Source of the DNA: an uncultured Flavobacteriia bacterium
Lineage (GTDB): Bacteria; Bacteroidota; Bacteroidia; Flavobacteriales_D; Crocinitomicaceae
Assembly: GCA_903928365.1 (NCBI GenBank)
Contig: CAIYQV010000257.1
Coordinates: 1 to 7,869 of the forward strand
Direction: 5' to 3'
DNA: 7,869 nucleotides
Below, in pieces: positions 6,233 through 7,869 of this stretch; position 1 is the first letter of the stretch, and each line of letters starts with the position of its first letter. Position numbers and translations under genes: made by a program. The notes under the pieces were generated by a model that did not search any database, was not told the DNA's origin, and was given only the letters and a program-made list of their open reading frames with translations.

Positions 6233-7869
6233 ATGAAAAGCTTACTAACGCTCCTTTCGGTTTTTGTGTCTGTAGCAATTAGCGCACAGGTGCTCATACC
6301 GTCCAATACACGTGCAGATGTCAGCGTGATTAAAGAAAACTGCGCTCGAAATAAAGGTGTCCCGTCCAAAGAGATCATGGACAGATTTGCGGTTTATCTG
6401 AACAAAGGTGTCTATTATGTTTCATTTCTGGGTGAGAAAAAAGAAGGCTTTCTCAGATCCGATCTGGCTTTGAAGGGAATCATTTGTGGGGCTGAGATCG
6501 GTTCAGTAGTTACACTACGGATTCCTGTCACTGTTCTTAGTCAGCTTTCAGACCTGAAAGGTTTAAGGTCTTTGCAATTGGCAGGTAAGATCAAGCCACT
6601 TTTAGATCGTGCCGTAAAGGATATTGGAGCTGACAGTGTGCAATTGGGAATTGGATTGCCGGAAGGTTATACTGGAAAGAATGTACTTATTGGAGTGACA
6701 GACTGGGGGTTTGATTATTCGTCGCCGATGTTTTATGATACCCTGTTACAGCAAACACGCATTCTTGCCGCGTGGGATCAGTTTAAAACATCCGGACCTC
6801 CGCCATTAGGTTATACTTACGGAACAGAATATAACACCGCTCCTGAGTTTAATGATGCAGGTGCTGATACCGCTAATATTTACAGCTATGCGACGCATGG
6901 TTCACATGTATCAGGTATTGCAGGAGGAAGTGGAGCAGGAACGGCTTACAGGGGTATCGCATTTGAATCTCAGTTTCTATTTGCTACGTTTCTTGTGGAT
7001 GAAGCCGCTGTTTTAGATGCTTGGGAATGGATGTATCAGAAATCACTTTCCGAATCGAAACGTCTCGTAATCAATATGAGCTGGGGCTTGTACCATATGG
7101 GTACCCTCGATGGAACTTCCTTGCTTAGTCAGGCGATTGATGCCTATTCCTCGCAGGGAGTGGTCTTTTGTAATTCCGGTGGAAACAATGGCGCAGTGAA
7201 TTTTCACATCAAGAAAGATTTTGCAAACGATTCCATTCGCACCATGATCAGTTTCTATGACTATGCTGCAAATGCCAACATGTGGGGTCAAAGTATACAT
7301 GGGTGGGGAGAAGTTGGTAATTCGTTTGAATGTGGTTTACAGATCTACAATAACACAGGTAGTACCTTGTTGATGCAAACGCCTTATTATTCAACCGTAA
7401 CAACCGTGGGTTACATCGACACCTTTGTGGTGATCAATCAAGATACCATTTTTTACAACCTTTCTGCTGATGCGTCTCATCCTCAGAACGGCAGACCTCA
7501 AATGCGTTTAAGAGTGAAGAACACTTCCACATTGAGGGTGCTTTTGAAAGCGCGTTCCGCTTCAGGAAGGGTGCATTTCTGGAATGTGACGGAACTTTCC
7601 ACGGATGTTGGAAATTGGGGAATGCCATTCATGGCTTCAGGTTCGGGAACGATTGCAGGCGATAACAAATATGGTATCAGTGAACCATCTTGCACGAATA
7701 GTTTGCTAAGCGTGGCAGCGTACACTTCTCAGTTCACTACGGGTGGAGGATCGATCGCCGGTGGAGCTGTAGCGTCTTTTTCGAGTATAGGACCGAGGTA
7801 TGATGAGGTGTTGAAGCCTGAAATTGCTGCTCCCGGCGTGAATGTGATTTCTTCCATCTCTTCCTACAC
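6233..7869 (+). CDS. Secreted subtilisin-like serine protease (peptidase family S8), 3' truncated by window end
   Basis: The frame from ATG 6233 is open to the edge, giving 545 residues and a partial codon. Residues 1-18 form a signal peptide (ISA|Q). A propeptide-like region follows (about 19-145), with alternating strand and helix patterns such as VVTLRIPVTVLSQLSDLKGL. The S8 catalytic domain begins with VLIGVTDWGFDY, Asp157 being the catalytic Asp, then THGSHVSGIAG with catalytic His222, then INMSWG (280-285) and NSGGNNG (314-320), where Asn318 is the likely oxyanion-hole residue. About 165 beta-rich residues (321-485) are then inserted before the core resumes with SCTNSLLSVAAY and KPEIAAPGVNVISS. 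The catalytic serine (GTS motif) should come very shortly beyond the edge and cannot be confirmed. Large Bacteroidota S8 proteases often end in a type IX secretion sorting domain; that end is not visible. The protein is extracellular or outer-membrane associated, with unknown substrate. Confidence 0.93.
   Translation, partial: MKSLLTLLSVFVSVAISAQVLIPSNTRADVSVIKENCARNKGVPSKEIMDRFAVYLNKGVYYVSFLGEKKEGFLRSDLALKGIICGAEIGSVVTLRIPVTVLSQLSDLKGLRSLQLAGKIKPLLDRAVKDIGADSVQLGIGLPEGYTGKNVLIGVTDWGFDYSSPMFYDTLLQQTRILAAWDQFKTSGPPPLGYTYGTEYNTAPEFNDAGADTANIYSYATHGSHVSGIAGGSGAGTAYRGIAFESQFLFATFLVDEAAVLDAWEWMYQKSLSESKRLVINMSWGLYHMGTLDGTSLLSQAIDAYSSQGVVFCNSGGNNGAVNFHIKKDFANDSIRTMISFYDYAANANMWGQSIHGWGEVGNSFECGLQIYNNTGSTLLMQTPYYSTVTTVGYIDTFVVINQDTIFYNLSADASHPQNGRPQMRLRVKNTSTLRVLLKARSASGRVHFWNVTELSTDVGNWGMPFMASGSGTIAGDNKYGISEPSCTNSLLSVAAYTSQFTTGGGSIAGGAVASFSSIGPRYDEVLKPEIAAPGVNVISSISSY
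7193..7687 (+). other. Inserted domain within the S8 protease
   Basis: Residues about 321-485 of the protease separate the oxyanion-hole Asn318 from the strand that leads to the catalytic serine. In subtilisin itself this stretch is short. The insert is rich in aromatic, Thr and Val residues in alternating patterns (for example TVTTVGYIDTFVV and QMRLRVKN), suggesting a beta-sandwich. Inserts at this point are known in other S8 proteases. Its exact fold is not recognisable here; a substrate-positioning role is inference. Confidence 0.6.

Noticed and set aside
7043..7725. Three minus-strand frames of 64-85 codons opposite the S8 protease
   Set aside because: The plus strand is an uninterrupted protease frame with catalytic motifs on both sides of this region; the antisense frames show no family pattern or promoter.
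1..7869. Defence system, CRISPR array, mobile element, tRNA or riboswitch
   Set aside because: I looked on both strands for spaced direct repeats, terminal inverted repeats, transposase or nuclease motifs and tRNA-like cloverleafs, and found none; the genes seen are metabolic, housekeeping or envelope genes.

Overview
The window looks like chromosome from a marine or freshwater Bacteroidota, probably class Flavobacteriia. Three things point there. Promoters fit the Bacteroidota sigma-ABfr form (TTG about 20 bases before TAnnTTTG). None of the six complete starts has a clear Shine-Dalgarno sequence. The secreted proteins carry short signal peptides ending at A|Q or C|Q. Placement below class is not possible from this sequence.

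Layout. Bases 1-1073 (minus strand) hold an FkbM-type methyltransferase gene. It overlaps, by ATGA, the start of a membrane protein that runs off the left edge and may be a sterol desaturase/fatty acid hydroxylase-like enzyme. Upstream on the same strand lies pruA (1133-2761), a complete L-glutamate gamma-semialdehyde (P5C) dehydrogenase of proline catabolism. On the plus strand, 2836-4056 encodes an exported TPR protein with one C-terminal membrane anchor. It is divergent from pruA and the two genes share an interlocked promoter region. apaG (4059-4445, minus) converges on the TPR gene with only two bases between the stop codons. From 4584 both genes are on the plus strand and encode exported proteins: a 514-residue protein with a von Willebrand type D domain and a Pro/Thr/Ser-rich tail (4584-6128), then, after a hairpin terminator, the first 545 residues of a subtilisin-like S8 protease (6233 to the right edge). 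That protease is cut just before its catalytic serine.

How the parts relate. The methyltransferase and the membrane protein are probably translationally coupled and may act in one lipid or glycan modification step. pruA and apaG are housekeeping genes with their own promoters and very short leaders. The VWD protein and the protease are envelope or extracellular proteins with no visible shared pathway. I found no RNA gene, insertion sequence, CRISPR array, toxin-antitoxin pair or defence island. Nothing seen amounts to a clearly new system. The best leads are the mirror-image promoter pair at 2776-2809, the VWD protein's architecture and the orphan TPR membrane protein.
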